Assembly: GCF_023023025.1 (NCBI RefSeq)
Contig: NZ_CP095481.1
Span: 2,294,001-2,358,000, forward strand
Reading direction: 5' to 3'
Origin: Amycolatopsis sp. WQ 127309
GTDB lineage: Bacteria > Actinomycetota > Actinomycetes > Mycobacteriales > Pseudonocardiaceae
DNA: 64,000 bases
Positions 7,865-16,349 of the stretch are shown here, one piece after another. Position numbers and translations under genes: made by a program. Under the pieces are notes generated by a model. That model had not been told where the DNA came from. It was given only the letters and a program-made list of their open reading frames with translations, and did not search any database. Within the stretch, counting starts at the first letter, position 1. The number at the start of each line of letters is the position of its first letter.

Positions 7865-8707
7865 ATGAGACTCACGGGACTGGTGGGGGGCAAGAGGGTG
7901 CTGGGCCGTTCACGAAGAGGCCGTTCGCTGCCGCTCCTCGCCGCCGCCGCGTTCCTGGTCGCCGGGCAGACCCCGGCGACCGCCGTCGACCTGTACGAGG
8001 GCGCCGAGGACCACTACGCCGGTTCGCAGATCGCCAAGGTCGAAGGGATCGAAGCGCTCCCGGACGTGCTGTACGCGGCCGACGACCAGCAGCTCGGCCA
8101 CGACGTCAGCGGGCACCAGGGGCCGGTCGACTGGGGCGGCGCGGCGGGGGCGGGCGCGAAGTTCGTCTACGTCAAGGCGACCGAGGGCACCGGCTTCGTC
8201 AACCCGCAGTTCGCCCAGCAGTACAACGGGTCCTACGACGCCGGGCTCATCCGCGGCGCCTACCACTTCGCCCGGCCGGACGTCTCCGACGGCGCGTCCC
8301 AGGCCCGGTACTTCCTCGCCCACGGCGGCGGCTGGTCGGCCGACGGCCGGACGCTGCCGGGCGCGCTCGACGCGGAGTACAACCCGTACGGCGAAACCTG
8401 TTACGGCAAGGACGCCGCCGGAATGGTCCGCTGGCTCAGCGACTTCTCCGAGACCTACCGCGCGGCCACCGGCCGGTACCCGACGATCTACACGTCGACG
8501 AGCTGGTGGAAGCGGTGCACGGCGAACAACGGCGGTTTCGGCGCCAACCCGCTCTGGATCGCCCGCTACAACACCTACATCGGCGAGCTCCCGGCCGGCT
8601 GGACCGTGCACACGATCTGGCAGTTCGCCGACAAGGGGACACTGCCCGGTGACCAGAACTGGTTCAACGGCGCGGCCGAGCGGCTGCGGGTCCTGGCGCT
8701 CGGCTGA
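7865..8707 (+). CDS. Secreted GH25 lysozyme (copy 1)
   Basis: A 280-residue exported muramidase that cleaves peptidoglycan. Residues 1-40 form a signal peptide (GRSRRGRSLPLLAAAAFLVA then ATAV). The GH25 barrel starts near residue 79 (GHDVSGHQGPVDW, first catalytic-site Asp), continues FVYVKATEGTGFVNP, IRGAYHFARPD, the catalytic pair region ALDAEYNPYG, then RYPTIYTSTSWWKRC and HTIWQFADKG. Length is normal for a single-domain enzyme. A paralogue lies immediately downstream on the same strand; both share the pre-domain motif GSQIxxVEG. A 15-codon basic leader before the hydrophobic core is slightly long but usual in actinomycetes. Confidence 0.92.
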   Translation: MRLTGLVGGKRVLGRSRRGRSLPLLAAAAFLVAGQTPATAVDLYEGAEDHYAGSQIAKVEGIEALPDVLYAADDQQLGHDVSGHQGPVDWGGAAGAGAKFVYVKATEGTGFVNPQFAQQYNGSYDAGLIRGAYHFARPDVSDGASQARYFLAHGGGWSADGRTLPGALDAEYNPYGETCYGKDAAGMVRWLSDFSETYRAATGRYPTIYTSTSWWKRCTANNGGFGANPLWIARYNTYIGELPAGWTVHTIWQFADKGTLPGDQNWFNGAAERLRVLALG

Positions 8708-8916
8708 CCGCGGTTCGCCGGCTACCGGAACGGCCCGGGCGTGCCCGGCCGACCGATTGCGGGCGCGTTCGCTCGGCTGAACGGCGCAGCTCATCGGTAA
8801 TAGGTGTTAACCAGTCACCAATTGATGATCGACTTCCGCAGAAAATCACCCACGCGTATACCCAATTTCACGGAACTGAGTGACAAACCCCGGGTGCGTC
8901 GCTAACAATCGTGCTC

Positions 8917-8942
8917 GGACGGCTACCTGCAGTAAGCCGTCC
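8917..8942 (+). promoter_or_regulatory. Leader hairpin before the second GH25 lysozyme gene
   Basis: GGACGGCT (8917-8924) and AGCCGTCC (8935-8942) form a perfect 8-bp stem with a 10-nt loop. It ends 31 nt before the start codon at 8974 and upstream of the GAAGGG ribosome site. No U tract follows, so it is more likely a leader structure or protein site than a terminator. The remainder of 8708-8973 is noticeably AT-richer than the flanking genes and holds no gene that I can support. Confidence 0.4.
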
Positions 8943-8973
8943 TCAGCGAGGGTATCTGTGAAGGGATTCAACG

Positions 8974-9849
8974 ATGTCCACTTCCCGAAGAGGGCGGCTG
9001 TTCGCTGCCCTGGCCGTCTCCGCCACGCTGCTCCTGCTCGGCAGCACGGTCCAGGCGACGGCCGCCACCATCTCCCCCGAGGTCGACCCGGTGACCGCGA
9101 TCAACGCGGACATCGCCGTGCACAACCACGACATGGGCTCGCAGATCCGGCGCGTCGAAGGTGACAAGTCGACGCCGGACACGCAGAAGGCGGCGCAGCA
9201 GCCGCAACCCGCTCAGGCCATCCCCGGCCAGGTGCTGGCCACGGTGGCCGGCATCGACGTCGCCAGCTACCAGGGCAACGTCGACTGGGCGAGCTGGTGG
9301 AACCAGGGCAAGCGGTTCGTCTGGACCAAGGCCACCGAAAGCACGAGCTACACCAACCCCTACTTCGCCCAGCAGTACAACGGTTCCTTCAACCAGGGCT
9401 TCCTCCGCGGCGCCTACCACTTCGCCACCCCGAACACGGCGAGCGGCGCCGCCCAGGCGAACTACTTCCTGGCCCACGGCGGCGGCTGGTCGAGGGACGG
9501 CAAGACCCTGCCCGGCGCCCTCGACATGGAGTACAACCCGTACGGCGCCACCTGTTACGGGCTGAGCAAGGCGGCGATGACGTCGTGGATCCTCGACTTC
9601 CACGACACCTACCACGCCAAGACCGGCCGGTACCCGGTGATCTACACGTCCCAGAGCTGGTGGAACCAGTGCGTCAGCGCCGACTTCTCCAGCACGGCCC
9701 CGCTGTGGGTCGCGCGGTACGCGTCGTCGGCCGGCGCCCTGCCCTACAACTGGGGCTTCTACACCGTCTGGCAGTACACCTCGAGCCCGCTCGACCAGGA
9801 CACCTTCAACGGCGCCCTCGACCGGCTCCAGGCCCTCGCCAACGGCTGA
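8974..9849 (+). CDS. Secreted GH25 lysozyme (copy 2)
   Basis: A 291-residue paralogue of the preceding gene. The signal peptide is residues 1-31 (GRLFAALAVSATLLLLGSTV, cleavage near TAA). A linker of about 55 residues includes MGSQIRRVEGDKSTPDTQ and a Gln-rich stretch. The GH25 domain runs from about residue 87: GIDVASYQGNVDWASWW, VWTKATESTSYTNPYFAQQY, LRGAYHFATPN, the acidic pair LDMEYNPYGATCY, and YPVIYTSQSWWNQC. Catalytic acids are conserved. The gene is in tandem with copy 1 across a 266-nt gap with a leader hairpin, so it probably has its own promoter. A strong hairpin terminator follows. Confidence 0.92.
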   Translation: MSTSRRGRLFAALAVSATLLLLGSTVQATAATISPEVDPVTAINADIAVHNHDMGSQIRRVEGDKSTPDTQKAAQQPQPAQAIPGQVLATVAGIDVASYQGNVDWASWWNQGKRFVWTKATESTSYTNPYFAQQYNGSFNQGFLRGAYHFATPNTASGAAQANYFLAHGGGWSRDGKTLPGALDMEYNPYGATCYGLSKAAMTSWILDFHDTYHAKTGRYPVIYTSQSWWNQCVSADFSSTAPLWVARYASSAGALPYNWGFYTVWQYTSSPLDQDTFNGALDRLQALANG

Positions 9850-9860
9850 CCCGCACCACC

Positions 9861-9908
9861 CCGGCTCCCGGATCGTGACGACTTCGCGTCGTCGCGGCCG
9901 GGAGCCGG
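9861..9908 (+). terminator. Strong stem-loop terminator after the GH25 genes
   Basis: Arms CCGGCTCCCGG (9861-9871) and CCGGGAGCCGG (9898-9908) are an exact 11-bp inverted repeat, with an inner GACGAC/GTCGTC pair. TTT follows the right arm. It starts 12 nt past the lysozyme stop. Confidence 0.8.
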
Positions 9909-10023
9909 TTTCATGCCGTACCGTCCGAGCTTGCAGAATGCTGCTCACGACTCCTGGGGGAACCGCACGCGTCCGCCGGGCGTCGGATGCGCACGAACAC
10001 CCCGCGCCCGGAAGGCATGACCG

Positions 10024-10950
10024 ATGACCTACCCGCCTCAGCCGGGCCAGCCCGGCCAGCCCGACCCGTACGGCCAGCAGCCGCAGTCCGGCGGCTTCCC
10101 GCAGCAGCCGTATCCCCAGCAGGGCGGGTGGGACCCCAACCAGCAGCAACAGCCGTACCCGACGCAGCAGTACCCGCAGGGCTGGGACCCGAACCAGCAG
10201 GGTTACCAGCAGCCGGGCACCGCCGGTTACCCGCAGCAGGGCTGGGGCGACCCGAACCAGCAGCAGGGCTGGGCCGATCCGAACGCCCAGCAGCAGCAGG
10301 CGTGGGCGGACCCGAACGCCCAGCAGTACGGCCAGCAGGCGTGGGACCCGAACGCCGGCGGCCAGATGTCGGGCTGGGACCAGCAGGGCGGCTACGGGCA
10401 GGGCTTCGGCGGGCCGCCGGCGCCGCCGAAGCAGAGCAAGACCGGGATGTGGATCGCCGTCGGCGCCGTCGTGGTGCTGGTGCTGGCGGGCCTGGGCATC
10501 ACCGGGTTCGTGGCGCCCGGGTTCTTCCTCTCGAAGGACGACAACACCGTGGCGTCCCCGGGCACGAGCACCTCGGCCAAGCCGTCGACGCCGAAGAGCA
10601 CCCCGAAGAAGTCGACGACGCCGAGCACCAAGACGTCGACGCCGGGCGGCGGCTCGGGCTCGGCGCAGGGCAAGGTCGTGCTGCAGGGCTTCATCGACAA
10701 GCTGAACGCCGGCGACAACAACGCCGCGATCGCGATGGGCTGCTCGGACTCGAAGGACCTGCTCGACTCGTGGCTCAAGACGTTCCTCAAGTCGCCGCTG
10801 CAGCTGGAGCTCGGCGACGTGCCGGACGACGAGTACCTCGTCGAGGGCCAGGTCACCGGGACGTCCGCGGGCAAGTCGGTCAAGGGCACGCTGAGCGCGA
10901 CGAACTTCGACGACAAGGGCTTCTGCGTCAGCACCATGCTGGTGTCCTGA
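10024..10950 (+). CDS. Membrane protein with Gln/Pro/Gly-rich repetitive N-terminus
   Basis: A 308-residue single-pass protein. Residues 1-135 are low-complexity, rich in Q, P, G, Y and W, with repeated WDPN and WADPNAQQ units. A membrane helix follows at about residues 141-165 (TGMWIAVGAVVVLVLAGLGI). Then comes a Thr/Ser/Lys/Pro-rich linker (STPKSTPKKSTTPSTKTSTP), and a 100-residue C-terminal domain (KVVLQGFIDKLNAGDNNAAI ... DKGFCVSTMLVS) with two cysteines, likely disulfide-bonded outside. The topology is cytoplasmic repeats, extracellular domain. The C-terminal part looks like a DUF4878/NTF2-like lumazine-type domain, unproven. The next gene starts 4 nt after its stop. Confidence 0.75.
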   Translation: MTYPPQPGQPGQPDPYGQQPQSGGFPQQPYPQQGGWDPNQQQQPYPTQQYPQGWDPNQQGYQQPGTAGYPQQGWGDPNQQQGWADPNAQQQQAWADPNAQQYGQQAWDPNAGGQMSGWDQQGGYGQGFGGPPAPPKQSKTGMWIAVGAVVVLVLAGLGITGFVAPGFFLSKDDNTVASPGTSTSAKPSTPKSTPKKSTTPSTKTSTPGGGSGSAQGKVVLQGFIDKLNAGDNNAAIAMGCSDSKDLLDSWLKTFLKSPLQLELGDVPDDEYLVEGQVTGTSAGKSVKGTLSATNFDDKGFCVSTMLVS

Positions 10951-10954
10951 GCGG

Positions 10955-12058
10955 GTGAAGCTGTGGCGATCACCGCTGGCGTGGACGTTCGCCGCGTCGC
11001 TGGTGCTGCTGCTCGGGGTCGGCGGCTGGTTGCTGACCGACCCCGCCACCAGCCGCAGTGACGCGCTCAAGACCGGCGGCCTGGCCGGCGGCGCGATCGT
11101 GGCGCTGTACGCGCTCTGGCTGAACGACCGGCGCCGCCGCGTCGAGGAACGCCGCCAGGACATCGAGCGGCAGCGGCACGAGCTGGAGTCGCAACGCGCG
11201 GAGCAGGACCGCGAGCGGGTGGCGGACGAGCGGTTCGCGAAGGCGGTCGAGCTGCTCGGGCACGCGGCCGACCAGGTGCGGGTGGGCGCGCTGCACGCAC
11301 TGGCGGGCCTGGCGCGGAGCCGCCCAGCGTACACGCAGACGGTGCTGGACGTGCTGTGCTCGTACCTGCGGCGGCCGTTCGAGCACGTGCGGTACCAGGA
11401 CGGCCTCGACCGGCACGACCGCGACGCCAAGCGGGACACCCCCGAGCGGGAACAGGAACTGCAGGTCCGGTTGACCGCGCAGCGGCTGATCCGGGAGCTG
11501 CTGCCGGCGGCCGACCAGGCGGACGCGCCGGACTACGACCTCGACCTGACCGGTGCGGTCGTCGAATACTTCGATCTCTCCGGGTGCCGGATCGGCGGGA
11601 TGGTGCTGCGGTACGCGGCGCTGCACAGCAGCACCAACCTGAGCGGCTGCCGCTTCACCGGCCGGGTCTACTTCACGGCGGCGGGCACCGACAAGGGCCG
11701 GCTCATCGGCAACTTCCGGTGCCGTGGCGCGGTTTTCGAGAGCCACGCCTGGTTCAGCGGTACCCGGTTCGCCGAGCTGGCGGACTTCACCGCGACGACC
11801 TTCGCGGGGCGGACCACGTTCAAGGACGCCGAGTTCCTCCGCGACGCCGTCTTCCACGACGTGTGCGTGACCAGCGAGCTGGATCTGCGCCGAACCCGCT
11901 TCGACGGGCAGACCGATCTGCGGTTCGCGTCACTGCCCGAATCCGTTTCGCTGTACAACACGCGGGTTCGGTCCGAAAAGGACGTTCAGCTTCCGGACGG
12001 CTGGAGAAGCGAGGAACTGCGCGACGGTGAAAAGCGGATCGTCGCCGAAGCCGGCTGA
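10955..12058 (+). CDS. Membrane-anchored pentapeptide-repeat protein
   Basis: A 367-residue protein. Two membrane helices lie near residues 8-28 and 40-57 (TFAASLVLLLGVGGWLL, GGAIVALYALWL), then a highly charged coiled coil (about 60-92, RRRRVEERRQDIERQRHELE). From about residue 180 the sequence has the A(D/N)LXX-type spacing of a right-handed beta-helix: FDLSGCRIGGMVLRYAAL, NLSGCRFTGRVYFTA, FRCRGAVFESHAWFSGTRF, FTATTFAGRTTFKDAEFL, ELDLRRTRFDGQTDLRFA. GTG start only 4 nt after the upstream stop, so translation is coupled with the repetitive membrane protein. The role is unknown; pentapeptide repeats usually mediate protein contacts. Confidence 0.82.
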   Translation: MKLWRSPLAWTFAASLVLLLGVGGWLLTDPATSRSDALKTGGLAGGAIVALYALWLNDRRRRVEERRQDIERQRHELESQRAEQDRERVADERFAKAVELLGHAADQVRVGALHALAGLARSRPAYTQTVLDVLCSYLRRPFEHVRYQDGLDRHDRDAKRDTPEREQELQVRLTAQRLIRELLPAADQADAPDYDLDLTGAVVEYFDLSGCRIGGMVLRYAALHSSTNLSGCRFTGRVYFTAAGTDKGRLIGNFRCRGAVFESHAWFSGTRFAELADFTATTFAGRTTFKDAEFLRDAVFHDVCVTSELDLRRTRFDGQTDLRFASLPESVSLYNTRVRSEKDVQLPDGWRSEELRDGEKRIVAEAG

Positions 12059-12080
12059 GCAGCCCCCGTTTCCACGCCAG

Positions 12081-12112
12081 CGGAGGGCACCGACAGAAAT
12101 CGGTGCCCTCCG
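12081..12112. terminator. Bidirectional stem-loop terminator
   Basis: A perfect 13-bp inverted repeat, CGGAGGGCACCGA (12081-12093) and TCGGTGCCCTCCG (12100-12112), with the loop CAGAAA. It lies between the convergent pentapeptide-repeat gene and purL and can serve both. Confidence 0.88.
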
Positions 12113-12130
12113 GTCAGCTGTCCACAGGTC

Positions 12131-14437
12131 TCAGTCGAACAGGGCCGGGAGGGTCTTCTCCCACGCCTCGCGGAGCTCGTCGAGCGTGAACTCCGTGATG
12201 TCCTGCAGCTCCAGCTTGCCCGACTCGGGGTCGACCACGCCGGTCTTGCGCCACGGGAGGCCCCGCGCGGTGCACATCTCCGTGAAGCGCAGCTCCTCCG
12301 TGCGCGGGACCGCCACCAGCACGCGGCCCGACGACTCGGAGAACAGCTGGACGAACGGGTCCTGGTCGGCGTCGAGGAAGAACCGGGCGCCGCACTGTCC
12401 GATGAGGACGGTCTCGACGAACGCCTGGATCAGGCCGCCGTCCGAAAGGTCGTGCGCGGCCGAGATCATGCCGTCACGGGAGCCCGCCACCAGGATGTCC
12501 GCGAGGAGCTTTTCCCGGGCGAGGTCCACACGAGGGGGTACGCCGCCGAGGTGGCCGTGCAGCTCGCGGGCCCACGCCGAGCCGTCCAGCTCGTCGTGCG
12601 TTTCGCCCAGCAGCAGCAGGGTTTCGCCGGCTTCGGCACCGATGCCGGTGGGGATGCGGCGGGTGACGTCGTCGATCACGCCGAGCACGCCGATCACCGG
12701 CGTCGGCAGGATCGCCGTCGAGCCGGTCTGGTTGAAGAAGCTCACGTTGCCGCCGGTGACCGGGATGCCCAGCTCGACGCAGCCGTCCGCGATGCCGTGC
12801 ACGGCCTGCTCGAACTGCCACATCACGCCCGGGTCGGTCGGCGCGCCGAAGTTCAGGCAGTCCGACACCGCGACCGGGGTCGCACCGCCCGTCGCCACGT
12901 TGCGGTACGCCTCCGCCAGCGCCAGCTGCGCACCGCGGTACGGGTCGAGGTAGACGAACTTGCTGTTGCAGTCGGTCGCCACCGAGACACCGCGGCCGCT
13001 CGACTCGTCGATCCGGATCATGCCCGAGTCCGACGGCTGCGAGAGCACGGAGTTGCCGCGTACGTACCGGTCGTACTGCGACGTCACCCATTCCTTCGAC
13101 GCCTGGTTCGGCGACGAGATCAGCTTGAGCACGTCCGCGCGCAGTTCGTCCGGAGTGGCCGGACGCGGCAGGTTCGCCGAGGTGTCGGCGATCAGAGCGT
13201 CCTGAAAGGACGGTCGCTCGATCGGCCGGTCGTACACCGGGCCCTGGTGCGCCACGGTGTGCGCCGGGACGTCGACGACGACCTCGTCGTGCCAGGTGAT
13301 CACCAGGTGCTCGCCGTCGGTGACCTCGCCGATGTCGGTGGCGATGACGTCCCACTTGCGGCAGACGGCCATGAACGCCTCGACGTTCTCCGGCGAGACG
13401 ACCGCGCACATGCGCTCCTGCGACTCGCTGGAGAGCACCTCCGCCGGCGTCATCCCGGTGGCGCGCAACGGAACCCGGTCGAGGTAGACGTGCATGCCGC
13501 CGTCACCGGCCGCGGCCAGCTCCGACGTCGCGCAGGACAGCCCGGCGCCGCCGAGGTCCTGGATGCCGACGACGAGGTCGGCCGCGAACAGCTCGAGGCA
13601 GCACTCGATGAGCACCTTCTCGGTGAACGGGTCGCCGACCTGGACGCTCGGCAGCTTCTTGCGGCCACCCGACGACTCGTCACCCGAAAAGGTGTCACTC
13701 GCCAGGACGGAGACGCCGCCGATGCCGTCGAGGCCGGTGCGGGCGCCGAACAGGATGATCTTGTTGCCGGTGCCGGACGCGAAGGCCAGGTGCAGGTCCT
13801 CGACGCGCATCGCGCCGACGCACAGCGCGTTGACCAGCGGGTTGCCGCTGTAGGACGGGTCGAAGACCAGCTCGCCGCCGATGTTCGGCAGGCCGAGGCA
13901 GTTGCCGTAACCGCCGACGCCGGCGACCACACCGGGCAGCACGCGCTTGGTGTCGGGGGCGTCGGCCGGGCCGAAGCGCAGCGCGTCCGCCACCGCGAGC
14001 GGCCGCGCGCCCATCGCCATGATGTCGCGCACGATGCCGCCGACGCCGGTCGCGGCGCCCTGGTAGGGCTCCACATAGGACGGGTGGTTGTGGCTCTCCA
14101 CCTTGAAGGTGACCGCCCAGCCCTCGCCGATGTCGACGACGCCGGCGTTCTCGCCGATGCCGGCCAGCATCTTGGCCTTCATCTCGTCGGTCGCGGTCTC
14201 GCCGAAGTAGCGAAGGTGCTTCTTGGAGGACTTGTAGGAGCAGTGCTCGCTCCACATCACCGAGTACATGGCCAGCTCGGCGTCGGTGGGCCGGCGGCCG
14301 AGGATTTCCCGGATGCGGGCGTACTCGTCGTCGGCGAGCCCGAGCTCGCGATAGGGCTGGGTGTGGTCCGGGGTCGCCCCGGCCCGCTCGGTGGTGTCAA
14401 CGGTGCTGGTCACGGTGTCCGTGTCAGGGTTCGCCAC
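12131..14437 (-). CDS. purL: Phosphoribosylformylglycinamidine synthase subunit II
   Basis: A 768-residue synthetase subunit that, with PurQ and PurS, converts FGAR to FGAM using glutamine. Family blocks: [109 protein letters not shown] and, near the end, [14 protein letters not shown]. This is the small, Bacillus-type PurL that lacks a fused glutaminase, matching the separate purQ and purS at 18.7-19.6 kb. I chose the GTG at 14437; a GTG eight codons downstream is possible. The frame stays open upstream into the repeat region, but that part does not look like PurL. Confidence 0.96.
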   Translation of the reverse strand: MANPDTDTVTSTVDTTERAGATPDHTQPYRELGLADDEYARIREILGRRPTDAELAMYSVMWSEHCSYKSSKKHLRYFGETATDEMKAKMLAGIGENAGVVDIGEGWAVTFKVESHNHPSYVEPYQGAATGVGGIVRDIMAMGARPLAVADALRFGPADAPDTKRVLPGVVAGVGGYGNCLGLPNIGGELVFDPSYSGNPLVNALCVGAMRVEDLHLAFASGTGNKIILFGARTGLDGIGGVSVLASDTFSGDESSGGRKKLPSVQVGDPFTEKVLIECCLELFAADLVVGIQDLGGAGLSCATSELAAAGDGGMHVYLDRVPLRATGMTPAEVLSSESQERMCAVVSPENVEAFMAVCRKWDVIATDIGEVTDGEHLVITWHDEVVVDVPAHTVAHQGPVYDRPIERPSFQDALIADTSANLPRPATPDELRADVLKLISSPNQASKEWVTSQYDRYVRGNSVLSQPSDSGMIRIDESSGRGVSVATDCNSKFVYLDPYRGAQLALAEAYRNVATGGATPVAVSDCLNFGAPTDPGVMWQFEQAVHGIADGCVELGIPVTGGNVSFFNQTGSTAILPTPVIGVLGVIDDVTRRIPTGIGAEAGETLLLLGETHDELDGSAWARELHGHLGGVPPRVDLAREKLLADILVAGSRDGMISAAHDLSDGGLIQAFVETVLIGQCGARFFLDADQDPFVQLFSESSGRVLVAVPRTEELRFTEMCTARGLPWRKTGVVDPESGKLELQDITEFTLDELREAWEKTLPALFD

Positions 14438-14552
14438 GGCCGCCAGGGTACGTGCCGGGCCCGGGTGCCCCGGACACTGGGCCGCCCCACCGGATCTCGC
14501 CGTTCCGGGTGTGACGGAGCCGACACCGCGCCCCCGGTCGCCACCGGCCGGA

Positions 14553-14637
14553 GCGCCCCAATGTGGCGTTGGGTGCGTCCAACGCACCCAATGTGGCGTT
14601 CGGTGCGTCTGACGCACCGAACGCCACATTGGGGCGC
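14553..14637. repeat. Nested direct and inverted repeat between purL and the ABC exporter
   Basis: The unit CCAATGTGGCGTT-(G/C)-GGTGCGTC occurs twice in direct orientation (from 14558 and 14588) and once inverted (ending 14632). This allows competing folds: an exact 22-bp stem (14587-14608 with 14612-14633, loop CTG), an exact 18-bp outer stem (14553-14570 with 14620-14637) and an exact 10-bp stem (14569-14578 with 14582-14591). It sits in the divergent promoter region of purL and the exporter genes. The rest of 14438-14714 shows no gene. Confidence 0.8.
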
Positions 14638-14714
14638 ATGGGGCCGGACGACGCTGGGCCGTGGTCGCGAAAATCGGTCGCCAACCCCGGGTCGTCGGCT
14701 TAACGTCGGGAATC

Positions 14715-16349
14715 GTGCTTTCCGCCACATATCCCTTTCCGCCGCTGCGGCTGCCCGCACGGCCGACCGCGAGCCGGTTCCTGCTCGCCGTGTTCCGGGC
14801 TCGCCTCGGCACGGTGCTGGGCTCGGCGACGATCGGCGTCGTGTGGGCGCTGCCGGGCGCCCTGCTGCCCCTGGTGATCGGCCAGGGCATCGGCGCCATC
14901 ACCGCGCACGACGGCGCGGGCGTGGGGCGCTGGGCGCTGGCCGCGGCCGTGCTCGGCGTCGTGCAGACCGTGTCCGGGACCTGGATGCACTTCATCAACT
15001 ACGGCCTGTGGCTGCACGGCGCGGGCTCCACCCAGCGGCTCGTGTCGGCGCACACCACGCGCGTCGGCGCCGGCCTGCGCGAGCAGACGACCACCGGCAA
15101 CCTGGTCGCGATCGCCACCACCGACATCAACCACATCGGCAACACCGTCGAAATGGCCGGCCGGGCGTTCGGCTCGCTGCTGGCGTTCGTCGTGGTCGCG
15201 ATCTGGCTGGTCTCGACGTCGCCGCTGCTCGGCGTCGTCGCGCTGGTCGGCGTGCCGCTCGCGGTGCTGGGCATCGGGCCGCTGCTGGCCCCGCTGCAGA
15301 AGCGCAAGGCGAGCCAGCGCGAGATGCGCGGCGAGGTCAACGCCCTCGGCGCGGACATCGTGTCCGGCCTGCGGATCCTGCGTGGCATCGGCGGTGAGCG
15401 GCGGTTCTCCGGCCGCTTCCGCGAGACCAGCCAGCGGGTGCGCCGGGCCGGCGTCGAGGTCGGCAAGGCCGAGTCGTGGCTGGCCGCGGCCGAGGTCGCG
15501 ATGCCCGGCCTGGTCACCGTGGTGATCACGTGGCTGGGCGCGCGGCTGGCCGTGGGCGGCACCATCGACCTCGGGCAGCTGGTGGCGTTCTACGGCGTTT
15601 CGATGTTCCTCATCTGGCCGGTCTCCGCCGCAACGGAAGCCGTCGGGTCGTTGACGTCCGGCCTGGTGGCGTCGCGGAAGGTGGTGGCGCTGCTGGCGCT
15701 GCACCCGGCGCTGGCGGACCCCGAAACGCCGGTGCGGCTGCCCGACGGGCCGCTGGACCTGGCGGACACGGAGTCCGGGGTGCGGGTCGTGGCCGGGCAG
15801 CTGACGGTCGTCGACTTCGGCGCCGGCGGCGAGGCGGTGGCCGACCGGCTGGCCCGGTTCGCCGACCCGGCCGCGGGCGAGGAAGTGCTGGTCGGCGGGG
15901 TCCGGGCGGACCAGGTCGCGCTCGTGGAGCTGCGGCGGCGGGTGGTGTACGCGCACAACCAGGACATCTGGTTCTCCGGCGTGCTGCGCGAGCAGCTGAC
16001 ACCGGCGCGGCCGAGCGGCGTTGACATCACCGAAGCGCTGTACGCGGCCGACGCCGACGACATCGTCGAGGCGCTGCCCGACGGCGTCGACGAGGTGATC
16101 GGCGAGCGCGGCCGCGAGGTGTCCGGCGGCCAGCGGCAACGGCTGAACCTGGCCCGCGCGCTGGCCGTGGACGCGGACGTCCTGGTGCTGGACGAACCGA
16201 CTTCGGCGGTCGACGCGCACACGGAGGCACGCATCACCGAGCGCGTCGCGGCCCTGCGCCGCGGCAAGACGACGGTGGTGTTCAGCCAGAGTCCATTGTG
16301 GACACATGTGGCCGACGAGGTATTCACGACGAAGGTGGTGACGGTGTGA
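14715..16349 (+). CDS. ABC exporter half-transporter with degenerate ATPase domain (subunit 1)
   Basis: A 544-residue type I exporter subunit: membrane domain about residues 25-310 ([40 protein letters not shown]), then a nucleotide-binding domain. That domain is incomplete in an unusual way. The Walker A position reads DFGAGGEAV (residues 367-375) and lacks the Lys-Ser/Thr. The switch His position reads VVFSQS. The ABC signature SGGQRQR (470-476) and Walker B LVLDEPTS are intact. It can therefore supply a signature but not a full Walker site. The GTG at 14715 has GGGA upstream. It overlaps the next gene by GTGA, and the two must form a heterodimer. Confidence 0.9.
   Translation: MLSATYPFPPLRLPARPTASRFLLAVFRARLGTVLGSATIGVVWALPGALLPLVIGQGIGAITAHDGAGVGRWALAAAVLGVVQTVSGTWMHFINYGLWLHGAGSTQRLVSAHTTRVGAGLREQTTTGNLVAIATTDINHIGNTVEMAGRAFGSLLAFVVVAIWLVSTSPLLGVVALVGVPLAVLGIGPLLAPLQKRKASQREMRGEVNALGADIVSGLRILRGIGGERRFSGRFRETSQRVRRAGVEVGKAESWLAAAEVAMPGLVTVVITWLGARLAVGGTIDLGQLVAFYGVSMFLIWPVSAATEAVGSLTSGLVASRKVVALLALHPALADPETPVRLPDGPLDLADTESGVRVVAGQLTVVDFGAGGEAVADRLARFADPAAGEEVLVGGVRADQVALVELRRRVVYAHNQDIWFSGVLREQLTPARPSGVDITEALYAADADDIVEALPDGVDEVIGERGREVSGGQRQRLNLARALAVDADVLVLDEPTSAVDAHTEARITERVAALRRGKTTVVFSQSPLWTHVADEVFTTKVVTV

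Noticed and set aside
8708-8973. Possible c-di-AMP (ydaO-type) riboswitch before lysozyme 2
   Set aside because: Short segments (GGTGTTAACC, CGTCGCTAAC) recall the consensus, but I could not build the paired helices in the right order. A covariance-model search would settle it.
12452-15397. Long open frame antisense to purL and into the exporter region
   Set aside because: It mirrors high-GC codon bias of purL on the other strand, has no domain, and purL is unambiguous.
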